A DNA stretch of 64,000 nucleotides from Azospirillum cavernae (GCF_003590795.1 NZ_QYUL01000001.1:1071001-1135000), one strand, 5' to 3'; positions 8,573 through 18,582 are shown, numbered from the stretch's first letter. A program made the numbers and translations. The notes: generated by a model from the sequence alone, not told the origin.

Positions 8573-10465
8573 TTACTCCACCATGCCGCTCTGCGCCAGA
8601 ACCAGGAAGATCTTTTCCTCCAACTGGTCGGGGGTGAAGGGCTTGGCGATGTAGCCGCTGACATGGTGGGCCAGCGCGTGCTTGACCGCCTCCAGCGTCG
8701 CCAGCGCCGTCACCATCAGAAACGGCACGTCGGCGCGAATGGCGCGGACGCGCTTCAGCACGTCCAGGCCGCTCCGCTTGGGCATCATCCAATCGCAGAT
8801 GATGAGGTTGTAATCGCCGCCGCCCGGCCCGGTCAGACGGTCCAGCGCCTCCTGCCCGTCGCACGCCGTGTCGATGTGGCCGACGCCGAGATCGCGCAGG
8901 ACGGAGGTGACGAAGTTGCGCGGCCCCTCTTCATCATCCACCGCCAGCACCCGTTGGTTGGCCAGATCGAGGAAGGGAACGCCGACGACCGCCAGCGATT
9001 TGCGCAGCCACTCCGCCCGCGCCAACCGCTCTTTGGAACTGGACGCGTTCAACAAAAAGCCACGGACGAAGCGCACCCGGTGGGTTTGCCGGTACAGGAC
9101 GCGGGCGACCGCCATCCGGCTCTTTCCCTTGCAAAAGGCCCCCTCGCCCGCCAGCCGGACGATCTCCAGAACCGCGTCGGGGTGCGGATCCTCCTTGGCC
9201 TGGACCAGCGGGGCGAGAACGCGCTGGGTGCGCAGATAGGCGTTTTGGATGTCGTCCACCTGCCCGGCGATCCACTCGCGATCCTCGGCGGAAAAGGCGC
9301 TGGTCAAAACCATGCCCTGCACCTCGGCCAGCCCCTTCAGCTTCTCCGCCCGTTCTTTCCAGCAATCCAGGATGCGGCCAGGGAAATCGCGGCTGTCGAA
9401 GAAGCTTTTCAGATAATCGTTCACCGCCCGCGCGGCGCTGGGCGACAGCGGCATCTTTTGCAGAATGAACAGGATCCGCAGCTTCTGCGCCAGATTGCGG
9501 CCCTTGGTGATTTCCGGGACGGTGTCCTCGTTCACCAGAATGGCGGTGCGCCGTTGCAGCGCGTTTTCCGTTTTGGCCCCGCCGTGATAGGCGCCGTTGG
9601 CCCCGGGTTCGGACAGGCGCAGACGAGCGGACAGGTCGCTCAACGCCAGGATCTCGCGTTGAACGGCGTCGATGCCGTGCATGTCCCCGGCGCTGGCGAT
9701 GGTGAAGAAGGACGGCTTGCTCATCTCCCGCCGGAAGGCCGCCGTCAACGCGTCGCGCAGGCCCGGCATAGCGCTGCGCCCCATCAACGCGGCCAGACGG
9801 CGGAAGATCGGCGGCGCGGTGTCCGGCATCGGACGGTCAACGGCCACCAGCGTGACGATCAAGTCGATCAAGACGGCAAAAGCCGAATCCTGGGCGCAGG
9901 ACGCGGTTCCGGCGTCGCTGGCGAAAATTTCCCCCAACAGCCGCTCGATGGGGGCCAGCGCCTCGGAATCCTCGGTCGCTTCGGCCAGAGCCAGCAGGGC
10001 CTTGGCCTTGTCGGCGAAGCCGCGCTCCGCGATCACATGCTGGGCGAGCGCCGCGTCGAGCAGGAAGCGGCCAAGAAAGCCGCCCTTGGTCAGCAGCGTC
10101 GCCGCCGTCGCCGCGTAGCTGTTCGGCGTCAGTTCGGGCGGCGGGGTGTCCTTGGCCCGTTCGCGCGTCAGCCGGGCCAGTTCGTTGACCAGCGGGGTCA
10201 GCGCGCCTTTGCGCTCCAACGCCCGTTCGGCCTGGGCCAGAATCGCGACGAAGGTGGCGGTGTTCGACAACGCGTTCTGATGACGGTTGTTGTGCAGCAG
10301 CTCCGTCGCCGTCAGCGCGTTTTCATCCAGAAAACGCCGACAGAATCGCCCGACGCTGTCGCGCGCCGCCGGGGCGTAGAAATCCGCCGGCTCGCGGCAC
10401 TCCACCGTCTCCGTCGCGCCGTCAAGGTCAAGATCGTCAAGGGGTTTGCTGGTGTCCGACGCCAT
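8573..10465 (-). CDS. response regulator with large unknown N-terminal domain
   Basis: A 630-residue protein. The last 126 residues (505-630) are a complete receiver domain: acidic pair D510-D511 in AVDDEEG, phospho-acceptor D558 in IICDWMMP, and K608 in YIAKPF. The first 500 residues are predicted mostly helical, match no family I recognise, and lack enzymatic motifs. Having the receiver at the C-terminus rather than the N-terminus is unusual. GAGGAG precedes the ATG. It follows the hybrid kinase gene by 38 bp, so the kinase is the likely phosphate source. An output role through protein-protein contact is inferred. Confidence 0.85.
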   Translation of the reverse strand: MASDTSKPLDDLDLDGATETVECREPADFYAPAARDSVGRFCRRFLDENALTATELLHNNRHQNALSNTATFVAILAQAERALERKGALTPLVNELARLTRERAKDTPPPELTPNSYAATAATLLTKGGFLGRFLLDAALAQHVIAERGFADKAKALLALAEATEDSEALAPIERLLGEIFASDAGTASCAQDSAFAVLIDLIVTLVAVDRPMPDTAPPIFRRLAALMGRSAMPGLRDALTAAFRREMSKPSFFTIASAGDMHGIDAVQREILALSDLSARLRLSEPGANGAYHGGAKTENALQRRTAILVNEDTVPEITKGRNLAQKLRILFILQKMPLSPSAARAVNDYLKSFFDSRDFPGRILDCWKERAEKLKGLAEVQGMVLTSAFSAEDREWIAGQVDDIQNAYLRTQRVLAPLVQAKEDPHPDAVLEIVRLAGEGAFCKGKSRMAVARVLYRQTHRVRFVRGFLLNASSSKERLARAEWLRKSLAVVGVPFLDLANQRVLAVDDEEGPRNFVTSVLRDLGVGHIDTACDGQEALDRLTGPGGGDYNLIICDWMMPKRSGLDVLKRVRAIRADVPFLMVTALATLEAVKHALAHHVSGYIAKPFTPDQLEEKIFLVLAQSGMVE

Positions 10466-10503
10466 GGGCGCCCGCTCCTCACATCAAACAGAAATGGCGC
10501 CGG

Positions 10504-13116
10504 TCAATCGGCCAGAAGATCGCTCAAGGCTTGGAGCAACCGTTCCGGCGGCACCGGCTTCATGACGATCCGCCGCCCGGCCTGCGCGGTCAGCCCGGCG
10601 GCGGTTTCCTTCGAGGCGTAGCCGGTCAGGAAGAGAATGCGCAGGCCGGGGTTGCGCTCTTCCAGGGCGCGGGCCAGATCGGGGCCGTTCATGCGCGGCA
10701 TCGACACGTCCGACACCACGGCGTCGAACAGGCCGCCCGCCTCGTCGTAACGCTCCAAAGCCTCCACCCCGTCGGCGGCCTCCGTCACCACGCAGCCCGC
10801 CTCTTCCAGGGCCAGCCGCAGATAGGTGCGGACCGACGCCTCATCGTCCACCAACAGGATGGACGCGCTGTCGCCGTCGGCGATCAGGCGGGTTTCGGGA
10901 CCGCTGGCGACGGCGGGCGGCGCGACGATGGGCAGATAGACGGCAAAGCACGTCCCCTGCCCCGGCGCGCTTTCCAACTCCACGACCCCGCCCGCCTGTT
11001 GGGCCGCGCCATAGACCATCCACAGGCCAAGGCCGGTGCCTTTGCCCGGCTCCTTGGTGGTGAAGAAGGGTTCCCAAATCCGATCACGGATGGCGTCTGG
11101 CACGCCGGTTCCCTGGTCGGCGACGCGCACCACCGCGTAACGCCCGTGCGCCAGACCGCCGTGACGGGCGAAAAAGGCGCGGTCGGGGGTTTCCACCGAC
11201 ACGGCGATGGTCAGGGCGCCGCCGGTCGGCATGGCGTCGCGCGCGTTCAAGGCCAGATTCAGCAAAGCCTGATTGAGCGTGACCGGGTTGATGAGCGTGT
11301 GGGCGGGTTCGTCCGTCAGGTTTATGACCACCTCGATCCCGGCGCTGATGAGCGGCTTCAGGAACACGCGCAGATCGCGGACCAGCGGGGCGATGGCGAC
11401 GATTTCCCGCTCCTCCGACACCCGGCGGTGGGAGAAATCCAACAATTGGCTGGTCAACGCCGCCGCCCGCTCCGACGCCTTGGCGATCTCCTGCACGCAG
11501 GTCAGCACGCGCGGCGCGTCGCCGGGGTTGCGTTCGGCCAGACGGGCGAAGCCGCCGATGGCGGTCAGCATGTTGTTGAACTCATGCGCGATGCCGCCCG
11601 CCATGCGGCCGACCGCCTCCATCTTCTGGGCGCGCTGCAACTCGCCTTCGACCCGGCGATGGTCGGTGACGTCGTTCAGCACCAGCAGCACCGCCGGCTT
11701 GCCACGGTAGGCGGCGGGCGAGGCGCGGACCTCCAGAAAGCGGCTTTCGCCCGATGGCCGGACGGCTTCGCACTCCACCCGCAAACCGGCGCCCTCGGCG
11801 GCGGCGGCGAGTCGCGCCTCCAGCGCCGGGCCGTCGTCGAGGAAACGGGCCAGCGGCGCGCCCTCCAACCCATCGGCGCCGACGCCCAGAATCGACGCGG
11901 CGGCGGTGTTGGCGAAGCGGATGGCCGCGCGGTCCCAGATGACGATGCCATAGGGGGCCAGCTCGACCAGTTGGCGGTAACGCCGCTCGCTCTCGCGCAG
12001 GGCCGACACGGTGACTTCCAGGCGGTTGGTCTGCCCGGCCAGCTCCTCTTCGCGCCTCTTCAGTTCGGTGATGTCCATCAACAGCTTGACCACGCCGCCC
12101 GCCCCGGTCGCGTGCTCGCTGATGCGATACCAACGGCCATCGGACAGCAGGCCATCGACCGGGGCGGAATGGCGCAAATGGCGCTTCAAGCGCTGCTCCA
12201 CCCAGGCGCCGACGTCGCCCTCCCCCTCATAACCGCCGCGCTCCGCCGCCGTGCGGAGGATGTCGGCGAAGCTGGCGCCCGGCGTCAACAGATCGGCGAT
12301 GTTGGGGTAGGCCTGCCGGTAACGCTCGTTGCAGATCAACAATTGCCCATCGGCGTTGAACAGCACGAAGCCTTCGGAAATGCTGTCGAGCGCGTCATGG
12401 ACCACCGTCTGCATGAAGCGCGCCTCGACCAGCGCCAGCGTTTCCGCCGTGCAATCGATGCCGCAGCCGCGATAGCCCAGAAAGCGCCCCTGCGGGTCGC
12501 GCACCGCCGTGGCGTTGAGCCGCAGAATCAGCGCGCGCCCGTCGGCGTCGGCGACGGAAATCTCCAAATCCTGAAAGGGCCGACCGGCGACGATGTCGGC
12601 GCGGTATTCCATCCAGGTGTGGGCGTCTTCGACCAGAGGCTCAAGATCCAGCAGAGTGTCGCCGAACAGCGCGCGCGGATCGGCGTTCAGGATCTCGCCC
12701 AGCCGGTCCGAGATGAAGAGATAGCGATGGTTGGCGTCGGTTTCCCAAAACCAATCGGTGGACGCCTCGGTGAAATCGCGGGCGCGGCGGCGGCTGTCGC
12801 GCAGATCCTCGGCAGCGTTCAGCAGAGCGTCGTTGGCGCGGCGCAGTGTCGCCGACGCGCTCAAGGACTGGCGCAGCCCCCAGCCCGCCAGCGCGGTCAT
12901 CGCCGTCAAGGCGCCGAGGGCAAGCCCGGACGTTTCGCCCGACGCCGTCAGCCCGGCGATGGCGCCAAGCCCCGCCAACCCTGCCAAAAGCGAGGGAAGC
13001 GCCGCCGTCAGCCCAGACGGAGCGCCAATCCGATTGCGCGTGGAACTTGAATCGTCGGCAACGTCCACGGAACCTCCGTCGAGCAAAGAGGGCGTTTGTC
13101 GGCGTTCATCCGCCAA
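10504..13116 (-). CDS. membrane hybrid sensor histidine kinase (PAS-HK-REC)
   Basis: An 870-residue kinase. Two hydrophobic segments (about 35-60 and 65-82) anchor it; PAS-like sensor modules follow at about 115-225, 235-350 and 380-490. The H-box is [11 protein letters not shown] with H511. The ATPase domain has [20 protein letters not shown] and GKGTGLGL. The C-terminal receiver (751-870) has D757-D758 region acids, D803 and K103-equivalent in VMKPV. The layout resembles CckA, but the H-box differs. The start is TTG 13116 behind AGAGG; no ATG is in frame nearby. First gene of the operon with the response regulator. Confidence 0.92.
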   Translation of the reverse strand: MADERRQTPSLLDGGSVDVADDSSSTRNRIGAPSGLTAALPSLLAGLAGLGAIAGLTASGETSGLALGALTAMTALAGWGLRQSLSASATLRRANDALLNAAEDLRDSRRRARDFTEASTDWFWETDANHRYLFISDRLGEILNADPRALFGDTLLDLEPLVEDAHTWMEYRADIVAGRPFQDLEISVADADGRALILRLNATAVRDPQGRFLGYRGCGIDCTAETLALVEARFMQTVVHDALDSISEGFVLFNADGQLLICNERYRQAYPNIADLLTPGASFADILRTAAERGGYEGEGDVGAWVEQRLKRHLRHSAPVDGLLSDGRWYRISEHATGAGGVVKLLMDITELKRREEELAGQTNRLEVTVSALRESERRYRQLVELAPYGIVIWDRAAIRFANTAAASILGVGADGLEGAPLARFLDDGPALEARLAAAAEGAGLRVECEAVRPSGESRFLEVRASPAAYRGKPAVLLVLNDVTDHRRVEGELQRAQKMEAVGRMAGGIAHEFNNMLTAIGGFARLAERNPGDAPRVLTCVQEIAKASERAAALTSQLLDFSHRRVSEEREIVAIAPLVRDLRVFLKPLISAGIEVVINLTDEPAHTLINPVTLNQALLNLALNARDAMPTGGALTIAVSVETPDRAFFARHGGLAHGRYAVVRVADQGTGVPDAIRDRIWEPFFTTKEPGKGTGLGLWMVYGAAQQAGGVVELESAPGQGTCFAVYLPIVAPPAVASGPETRLIADGDSASILLVDDEASVRTYLRLALEEAGCVVTEAADGVEALERYDEAGGLFDAVVSDVSMPRMNGPDLARALEERNPGLRILFLTGYASKETAAGLTAQAGRRIVMKPVPPERLLQALSDLLAD

Positions 13117-13253
13117 ACGTCCTCTGTCTTAAGAGATAAGCCGTTAACGCGACGTTTCGTGATGGTGATTAAATCTTTCAACCATCGGGAAATTTCAATC
13201 AACTTGACGCGAAAAAGATGACGCTCGTTCGCGCCAAGTCGATAAATGTTATC

Positions 13254-13760
13254 TTACATGCTGATATCAATGTCGATTTCGTCATCGTCCTGCGGCGCGC
13301 GGCCCAACAGCAGGTCGGCGGCGTCCAGCGTCAGCGCCTCGACCTCCTCGTTTCGGTCCTCGTCGGGCAGGCGCAGGGCGTGCATGAGCTGGGTCGCCAG
13401 ATGAATCAGCATGGCGCGGACGCAATCATCCTCGGGAAAATCCAGCGCGACGGTGTCCTTCAGAAAGGCGCCAAGCTGTTCCGGGCTGTTCCACGGATGG
13501 GTGACGACGTTGCTGATGCCGCTGGTTCCGAAGAACACGGAATTCAGCGCCGTGGCCTGCCGGTTGATGCCGTCGATGGCGTCATCCTCCGCCAGCCCCT
13601 TGTGCAGCACCTCCTGAAAGGCGGCGAGGCTGAGGTCGATGAAGCCGCGCACCAGCAGACGGACGACGCCCTCGTCGGCCAAATCATTCTGGCCCTGGGT
13701 GAGGACGGGCAACGGCTCCAGAAGCGCCGCGATGATGGGTTTCGAGGGTTTGCTGTCCAT
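13254..13760 (-). CDS. hypothetical protein, acidic C-terminus
   Basis: A 168-residue protein I do not recognise. It is mostly helical, with a hydrophobic mid-section (VVRLLVRGFIDLSLAAF), no signal peptide or cysteine motif, and a strongly acidic tail (PQDDDEIDIDI). ATG 13760 has AGGAGC 9 bp upstream and avoids overlap with the ndk terminator; the reading frame extends further but those starts lie in the terminator region. It precedes the hybrid kinase gene on the same strand with a 137-bp gap that could hold the kinase promoter. Confidence 0.65.
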   Translation of the reverse strand: MDSKPSKPIIAALLEPLPVLTQGQNDLADEGVVRLLVRGFIDLSLAAFQEVLHKGLAEDDAIDGINRQATALNSVFFGTSGISNVVTHPWNSPEQLGAFLKDTVALDFPEDDCVRAMLIHLATQLMHALRLPDEDRNEEVEALTLDAADLLLGRAPQDDDEIDIDISM

Positions 13761-13847
13761 CGCGTCGCTGCTCCTGAAAACTCCACCAAGGATGGCGGAT
13801 AAGGGAATTTCCGAATACGCGACTTTGCCCATTCTGTCCACCAACGC

Positions 13848-13877
13848 AAAAGGCCGCCCCCTTTCGGGAGCGGCCTT
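13848..13877 (-). terminator. Rho-independent terminator of ndk
   Basis: Read leftward, AAGGCCGCTCCCGAAAGGGGGCGGCC folds into a GC-rich stem and is followed by TTTT. It begins 37 bp after the ndk stop codon. It separates ndk from the hypothetical gene at 13254-13760. Confidence 0.85.
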
Positions 13878-13913
13878 CCGCAAAACGCCGGGCCGAAGCC
13901 CGAGCCGTTTTTA

Positions 13914-14336
13914 TCAGCCGACGATCTCGGAACCCGCGAAGAAATAGGCGATTTCCTGAGCGGCGGTTTCCGGGGCGTCCGAACCATGGACCGAGTTCGC
14001 TTCGATGGACTCGGCGAACTCCTTGCGGATGGTGCCCTCGGCGGCGTTCGCCGGGTTGGTGGCGCCCATGATCTCGCGGTTGCGGGCGATGGCGTTCTCG
14101 CCTTCCAGAACCTGCAAGACCACCGGGCCGGAGATCATGAAGGAGACCAGATCGTTGAAGAAGCCACGCTCGCGATGGACGCCGTAGAAGGACTCGGCCT
14201 GAGCCTGCGAGAGCTGAACGCGCTTCTGGGCGACGATGCGCAGACCGCCGTCTTCAAACTTGGCGTTGATCTTGCCGGTCAGGTTGCGGCGGGTGGCGTC
14301 GGGCTTGATGATCGAGAGGGTGCGTTCAACGGCCAT
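13914..14336 (-). CDS. ndk: nucleoside diphosphate kinase
   Basis: A 140-residue enzyme of standard length that transfers the gamma phosphate of ATP to nucleoside diphosphates through a phosphohistidine. The active-site histidine is H117 in SVHGSDA. The N-terminal [11 protein letters not shown] and the [11 protein letters not shown] segment are diagnostic. It is monocistronic: a terminator follows it, and the divergent ABC-F gene begins 214 bp away. Confidence 0.98.
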   Translation of the reverse strand: MAVERTLSIIKPDATRRNLTGKINAKFEDGGLRIVAQKRVQLSQAQAESFYGVHRERGFFNDLVSFMISGPVVLQVLEGENAIARNREIMGATNPANAAEGTIRKEFAESIEANSVHGSDAPETAAQEIAYFFAGSEIVG

Positions 14337-14550
14337 GGCGGTGGACTCCTACGGATGCAGAGCTTGGATGAAAAACATTTGGGCGCCGCCGTTGTCCGGG
14401 GCGCCGATTGCGCGGCTTTATAGAGGCGACGGCGCGGCGCGGCAACCCTGTTCCGCGCGGCGAACCGCCCGGCGGCGACAATGTCAAGAAACCGCCATGC
14501 GGTTGCGCCGCTTCTCTTCGCGGGGGCCGCGTGCTACATCCACCGGCGTC

Positions 14551-16452
14551 ATGCTGCACATCAATGATCTGACCTTTCGCTTCGGCGGGCGCGTGTTGTT
14601 CGATCACGCCACGGCGGTTGTCTCCAAGGGGCACCGGGTGGCGCTGGTTGGGCGCAACGGCACCGGAAAATCCACTCTGTTGAAGCTGATTTCCGGTCAG
14701 CTCCAGACCGACGACGGCGCGGTGACGCTGCCCAGCGGCATGCGGATGGGCATGGTGGCGCAGGAGGCGCCCGCCGGGCCGACCACCCTGATCGACGCCG
14801 TGCTGGCCGCCGACAAGGAGCGCACCGCCCTGTTGGCGGAGGCCGAAACGGCGACCGACCCGATGCGCATCGGCGAGGTTCACAACCGGCTGGCCGACAT
14901 CGAGGCGCATTCCGCCCCGGCCCGCGCCGCGCAGGTGCTGTCCGGTCTGGGCTTCGACGCCGAATCGCAGCAACGGCCCTGTTCGGATTTCTCCGGCGGC
15001 TGGCGGATGCGCGTGGCGCTGGCGGGCGTGCTGTTCTCCCGCCCCGACCTGCTGCTGCTGGACGAGCCGACCAACCATCTGGATTTGGAAGCGACGATCT
15101 GGCTGGAAGGCTATCTGAAGAATTACCCGCACACGATCCTGCTGGTCAGCCATGACCGCGAATTGTTGAACGCGGTGCCGACGACGACGATCCACATCGA
15201 CAATGGAAAGCTCGTCACCTACAGCGGCAATTACGATTCCTTCCTGCGCCAGCGCCGGGCCAACCAGGAACGCTTGCAGTCGATGGCGACCAAGCAGGAC
15301 GCCCGGCGCAAGCACATGATGGCCTATGTCGATCGGTTCCGTTTCAAGGCCAGCAAGGCCCGTCAGGCGCAAAGCCGCCTGAAGCTGCTGGAAAAGATGG
15401 AAACCATCACGCTGATGGAGGACGACGCCGAGGTCGTCTTCAACTTCCCGGCGCCCGACGAGATGGCCCCGCCGCTGATCGCGTTGGAAGGCGTGACCAT
15501 CGGCTATGGCGACAAGCCGATCCTGCGCCGGGTCGATCTGCGCATCGACATGGAAGACCGCATCGCCCTGCTGGGCGCCAACGGCAACGGCAAATCGACT
15601 CTGGTCAAGCTGCTGGCCGGGCGCTTGCAGCCGATGGCGGGCGAAATGCGCCGCCCGTCGAAGCTGCGCATCGGCTATTTCGCCCAGCACCAATCCGAAG
15701 AGCTGGATTTGTCGCTAACCCCGATCCAGCAAACCCAGCGCATCATGCCGCTGGCGCTGGAGGAAAAGGTCCGCGCCCATCTCGGGCGTTTCGGCTTCCA
15801 GCAGAGCAAGGCGGAAACCAAGATCGCCGACCTGTCGGGCGGTGAAAAGGCGCGCCTGCTGCTGGCCCTGATGAGCCGCGAAGTCCCGCACATCCTGATG
15901 CTGGACGAACCGACCAACCATCTGGACATCGACAGCCGCGAGGCCTTGATCGAGGCGATCAATGATTTCCCCGGCGCGGTCATCCTCATCAGCCACGATC
16001 CCCATTTGATCGAGCTGACCGCCGACCGGCTGCTGTTGGTCGCCAACGGCACGGTTCAGCCCTATGACGGCGATCTTGAGGATTACCGGCGCTTCCTGCT
16101 CGACCGCGCCAAGGCCGAGCGGGCGGTGGCGAAGGCCGCCAGCCAGGGCGACCGCGACGTCGGCCCCAACAAGAAGGACCAGCGCCGCGCCGCCGCCGAA
16201 TCGCGCGCCGCACTGGCCCCGCTGAAACGCAAGGCGACCGACGCCGAGGCGCTGGTCAACAAGCTGACCGAGGAAAAGCGCAAGATCGAAGGCAAGATGG
16301 CCGATCCGGCGCTCTACACCGGCCCGGCGGACAAGCTGACCAAGCTGCAAATCGACCTGGGCGTTGTCGACAAGAAGCTCGCCAGCGCTGAGGAAACGTG
16401 GCTGGACGCGCTGGAGGCTTACGAAACGGCGGCGGCGGAGGTCGGCGCGTGA
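14551..16452 (+). CDS. ABC-F family ATP-binding protein
   Basis: 633 residues with two ABC ATPase domains and no membrane segments, the ABC-F signature. Domain 1 has Walker A GRNGTGKST (34-42), FSGGWRMR and LLLLDEPTNHLD; domain 2 has GANGNGKST, LSGGEKARL and LMLDEPTNHLDID. A linker rich in basic residues joins them and a C-terminal coiled coil (about 560-633) follows. YheS or Uup-type ABC-F proteins act on the ribosome to resolve stalled or difficult translation; which subtype this is was not settled. ATG 14551 begins the conserved MLHINDLTF. It overlaps the exoD-type gene by 4 bp. Confidence 0.93.
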   Translation: MLHINDLTFRFGGRVLFDHATAVVSKGHRVALVGRNGTGKSTLLKLISGQLQTDDGAVTLPSGMRMGMVAQEAPAGPTTLIDAVLAADKERTALLAEAETATDPMRIGEVHNRLADIEAHSAPARAAQVLSGLGFDAESQQRPCSDFSGGWRMRVALAGVLFSRPDLLLLDEPTNHLDLEATIWLEGYLKNYPHTILLVSHDRELLNAVPTTTIHIDNGKLVTYSGNYDSFLRQRRANQERLQSMATKQDARRKHMMAYVDRFRFKASKARQAQSRLKLLEKMETITLMEDDAEVVFNFPAPDEMAPPLIALEGVTIGYGDKPILRRVDLRIDMEDRIALLGANGNGKSTLVKLLAGRLQPMAGEMRRPSKLRIGYFAQHQSEELDLSLTPIQQTQRIMPLALEEKVRAHLGRFGFQQSKAETKIADLSGGEKARLLLALMSREVPHILMLDEPTNHLDIDSREALIEAINDFPGAVILISHDPHLIELTADRLLLVANGTVQPYDGDLEDYRRFLLDRAKAERAVAKAASQGDRDVGPNKKDQRRAAAESRAALAPLKRKATDAEALVNKLTEEKRKIEGKMADPALYTGPADKLTKLQIDLGVVDKKLASAEETWLDALEAYETAAAEVGA

Positions 16453-17105
16453 CCCGCCCCGCGCCCAACGACTCAACCGATCTGACGGTTCAGGAGAACG
16501 CGGAGGAGGAACGGACCTCCGACGTTCTGGCCCATTTCCGCGCCAATCTTCCGCCGGACCGCGTGTCGCTGGGCGATTTGATCCAGGCGCTGGGCGACCG
16601 TTCGCTCGGCACCATCCTGTTGGCGGTGGCCCTGCCGACCATCGCCCCGGTGCCGCTGGGCGTGTCCTGCCTGTTCGATCTGCCGATCCTGCTCTACACC
16701 GCGCAGCTCGCCTTTGGGACGCGCGGCGCGCGGCTGCCCGAATGGCTGCTGCGCCGCTCGGTCAGCCGGTCGATGGCGGCCAAGACGCTCGACGTCGCCA
16801 TGCCGCGTCTCGTCGGCATTGAGAAGATGCTGAAACCCCGTCATCACCGGCTGGCCTCCATCGACCGCGAACGCTGGTTCGGGTTGCTGCTGTTCATCCT
16901 GACTCTCACTTGCATCGTGCCGCTGCCGCTGACCGGCTGGCTGCCCGGCTTCGCCCTGGTGTTGATCGCGCTGGGGCTGATTGAGCGCGACGGCGCGGCG
17001 ATTGGCGTTGGTTTGGGCCTGACCGTGGCGGCGTTGGTGTTTTTCGCCCTGGTGGCGAGCGGGCTGTCATACGCAGGTCATCAACTTCTGGCAGCTACTG
17101 GGTAA
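16449..17105 (+). CDS. ExoD family membrane protein
   Basis: A 218-residue exopolysaccharide synthesis ExoD-type protein. After a soluble N-terminus, the segment SLGDLIQALGDRSLGTILL and the PTIAPVPLGVSCLFDLPILL run are characteristic; three or four hydrophobic helices follow (around 50-75, 135-175 and 180-210). ExoD of Rhizobium affects exopolysaccharide production and alkali sensitivity, but its biochemical activity is unknown. GTG 16449 overlaps the ABC-F stop codon (GTGA) and has GGAGGT 6 bp upstream, so the two genes are translationally coupled. Confidence 0.85.
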   Translation: MTRPAPNDSTDLTVQENAEEERTSDVLAHFRANLPPDRVSLGDLIQALGDRSLGTILLAVALPTIAPVPLGVSCLFDLPILLYTAQLAFGTRGARLPEWLLRRSVSRSMAAKTLDVAMPRLVGIEKMLKPRHHRLASIDRERWFGLLLFILTLTCIVPLPLTGWLPGFALVLIALGLIERDGAAIGVGLGLTVAALVFFALVASGLSYAGHQLLAATG

Positions 17106-17182
17106 GGGCGCGCCGCCGGTTGTCCGCGATTGGGCGGGGCGGCCCGCCCCCGCGACCCAACCGCCGGAACGGAGCACCCGCC

Positions 17183-17800
17183 TTGACCGTCTCGCCATCC
17201 TCCGCCGCCCGCCCCTCCCGCTCTGCGCAATCCGGTGACTCGCCCGCCGCCGCTTGGCTGTTCTTCAAGCGCTGGCTGGCCGATCCCTGGGCGATGGGGT
17301 CGATCGCCCCGTCTTCGGCGTCGCTGCGCCGGGTCATCGGCAAAAACATCATCCGCAACCCTGACCAACTGGTCGTCGAGTTCGGCGGCGGCACCGGCGC
17401 CGTCACCCGCGCCATTCTGGAAGCGGGCGTGCCCGCCGACAAGCTGGTCAGCTTTGAGATCGACGGCGAACTCGCTGGCTATCTGGGCGAACGCTATCCC
17501 GACATCACGGTTTACAAAGAGGATTGCCGCAAGGCGGCGGCACTGCTGGGGGCCGAACAGACCGGCAAGGTCGGCACCGTGGTGATCGGCATCCCGATGA
17601 TCACCTTCCCGCTGGATTTCCAGCGCGAGGTGATCGAGGCCACCTTCAGCATCCTGCAACCGGGCGGCCGTTTCCTGCTCTACACCTTCATGCCGCATTC
17701 GCCGCTGAACCGCGCGGCGCTGGGCCTGCAAGGCAAGCGTTTGGGCTTCACCCCGCTGAATCTGCCGCCCGCCTCCGTCTGGGGCTATTGGCGCGGCTGA
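17183..17800 (+). CDS. PmtA-like SAM methyltransferase
   Basis: A 205-residue class I SAM-dependent methyltransferase. The SAM motif is VVEFGGGTGAVTRAIL, with the acidic ribose-binding region in VSFEIDGELA. Its closest recognisable relatives are phospholipid N-methyltransferases of the PmtA type, which turn phosphatidylethanolamine into phosphatidylcholine, and the related KsgA-like fold; the lipid role is inferred. The segment FFKRWLADPWAMGSIAPSS before motif I is typical of this group. TTG 17183 was chosen because GGAG precedes it by 9 bp; the reading frame extends to 17120 without a good start. Confidence 0.75.
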   Translation: MTVSPSSAARPSRSAQSGDSPAAAWLFFKRWLADPWAMGSIAPSSASLRRVIGKNIIRNPDQLVVEFGGGTGAVTRAILEAGVPADKLVSFEIDGELAGYLGERYPDITVYKEDCRKAAALLGAEQTGKVGTVVIGIPMITFPLDFQREVIEATFSILQPGGRFLLYTFMPHSPLNRAALGLQGKRLGFTPLNLPPASVWGYWRG

Positions 17801-17811
17801 CAAACCGGGGG

Positions 17812-17845
17812 ACGGGCTGGCGGGACGCCCTCGCCAGCCCGTTTT
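17812..17845 (+). terminator. Rho-independent terminator
   Basis: An 11-bp perfect stem, ACGGGCTGGCG with CGCCAGCCCGT, encloses a 9-nt loop and ends in TTTT. It lies 11 bp after the PmtA-like stop codon and immediately before the convergent gene end at 17849, so it may work in both directions. Confidence 0.8.
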
Positions 17846-17848
17846 CCA

Positions 17849-18292
17849 TCAGGGTTTGATCGCCTCGTCCAACGCTTTGGCTTGATCGGTGGTGACGCGG
17901 GTCAAGCAGTTCAGGATGACCAGCCCGCTCATGCTGCCGCCCCGGTAATTGCCGTCGCCTTCCCACTCGCACATCGTGTCACGGTATTTCAGCCACGCCC
18001 GTTGCCCGTCCAGCAGCAGCGCGCGGGCCTTGTCGTCGGGGGCCTCCTTGCGCGCCGCCTGATAGGCGGCGTTGAGCGCCTTGTCGGCGGCCCGAAACTC
18101 GGCGGCGGCGCAGATCTTCAGGCCGATCATGTCGGCGTTCGAGCAATCCCTCGGGCGCGGCTCCACCGGCTGGGCCAGAACCCGTTGAGCCAACCCCGGC
18201 GGATCGGCGGCCAGCGCCGAACCGGCAAAACCGCCCGCCAACACGACCAGCACGCCGCACAGGACGCGGCGCGCTCCCTTCCCCGCCATCAT
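17849..18292 (-). CDS. DUF1311/LprI-like secreted protein
   Basis: A 147-residue exported protein. The N-terminal hydrophobic stretch VLCGVLVVLAGGFAGSALA is a signal peptide. The mature part carries the DUF1311 pattern, with conserved cysteines and the LLDGQRAWLKYRDTMCEWEG signature. LprI, a member of this family, inhibits lysozyme in Mycobacterium, so a periplasmic lysozyme-inhibitor-like role is possible but not shown. GGGAGG precedes ATG 18292; a second ATG follows directly at 18289. Confidence 0.8.
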   Translation of the reverse strand: MMAGKGARRVLCGVLVVLAGGFAGSALAADPPGLAQRVLAQPVEPRPRDCSNADMIGLKICAAAEFRAADKALNAAYQAARKEAPDDKARALLLDGQRAWLKYRDTMCEWEGDGNYRGGSMSGLVILNCLTRVTTDQAKALDEAIKP

Positions 18293-18351
18293 GCGATGCC
18301 CCCTCCCAGAATGTTTGAACCGGGAAAGGGTAGCACGCCCACCCTGCTTTT

Positions 18352-18582
18352 TCAGCGTTTCGGGCGTTCGGAGCGGCTGTAATTGCTGAAATGCCCCTCG
18401 CGCGCCGCCATCTGGCGGGCGCCCTGCACCAGAGACGCGGATTTGCCCGCCGCGACCGTGCCCGACAATTGCCGGGTCAAGGCGACGGAGCCGCAGGACG
18501 GGCACACCGGCGTGTCCGATCCCCGGACCAGAGTTTCAAACAGAGTCTGGCAAGCGTCGCAACGGTAGGAATAGAACGGCAT
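18352..18582 (-). CDS. FmdB family zinc ribbon protein
   Basis: A 76-residue protein starting MPFYSYRCDAC. Two CxxC pairs (C8/C11 and C27/C30) form the zinc ribbon of the FmdB regulatory-protein family. The family was named from a regulator of formamidase genes in Methylophilus; a general function is not established. The C-terminal tail is basic. It lies upstream of the LprI-like gene on the same strand, but with a 59-bp gap. Confidence 0.85.
   Translation of the reverse strand: MPFYSYRCDACQTLFETLVRGSDTPVCPSCGSVALTRQLSGTVAAGKSASLVQGARQMAAREGHFSNYSRSERPKR

Noticed and set aside
8663..13050. Long plus-strand open frames opposite the kinase and response regulator genes
   Set aside because: Low-complexity Arg/Gln/Gly-rich translations with no domains, while the minus strand encodes intact REC, HisKA and ATPase domains.
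10504..13116. Naming the hybrid kinase CckA
   Set aside because: Architecture is similar, but the H-box reads HEFNNML rather than the HDFNNLLTAI form expected of CckA and the context lacks cell-cycle genes.
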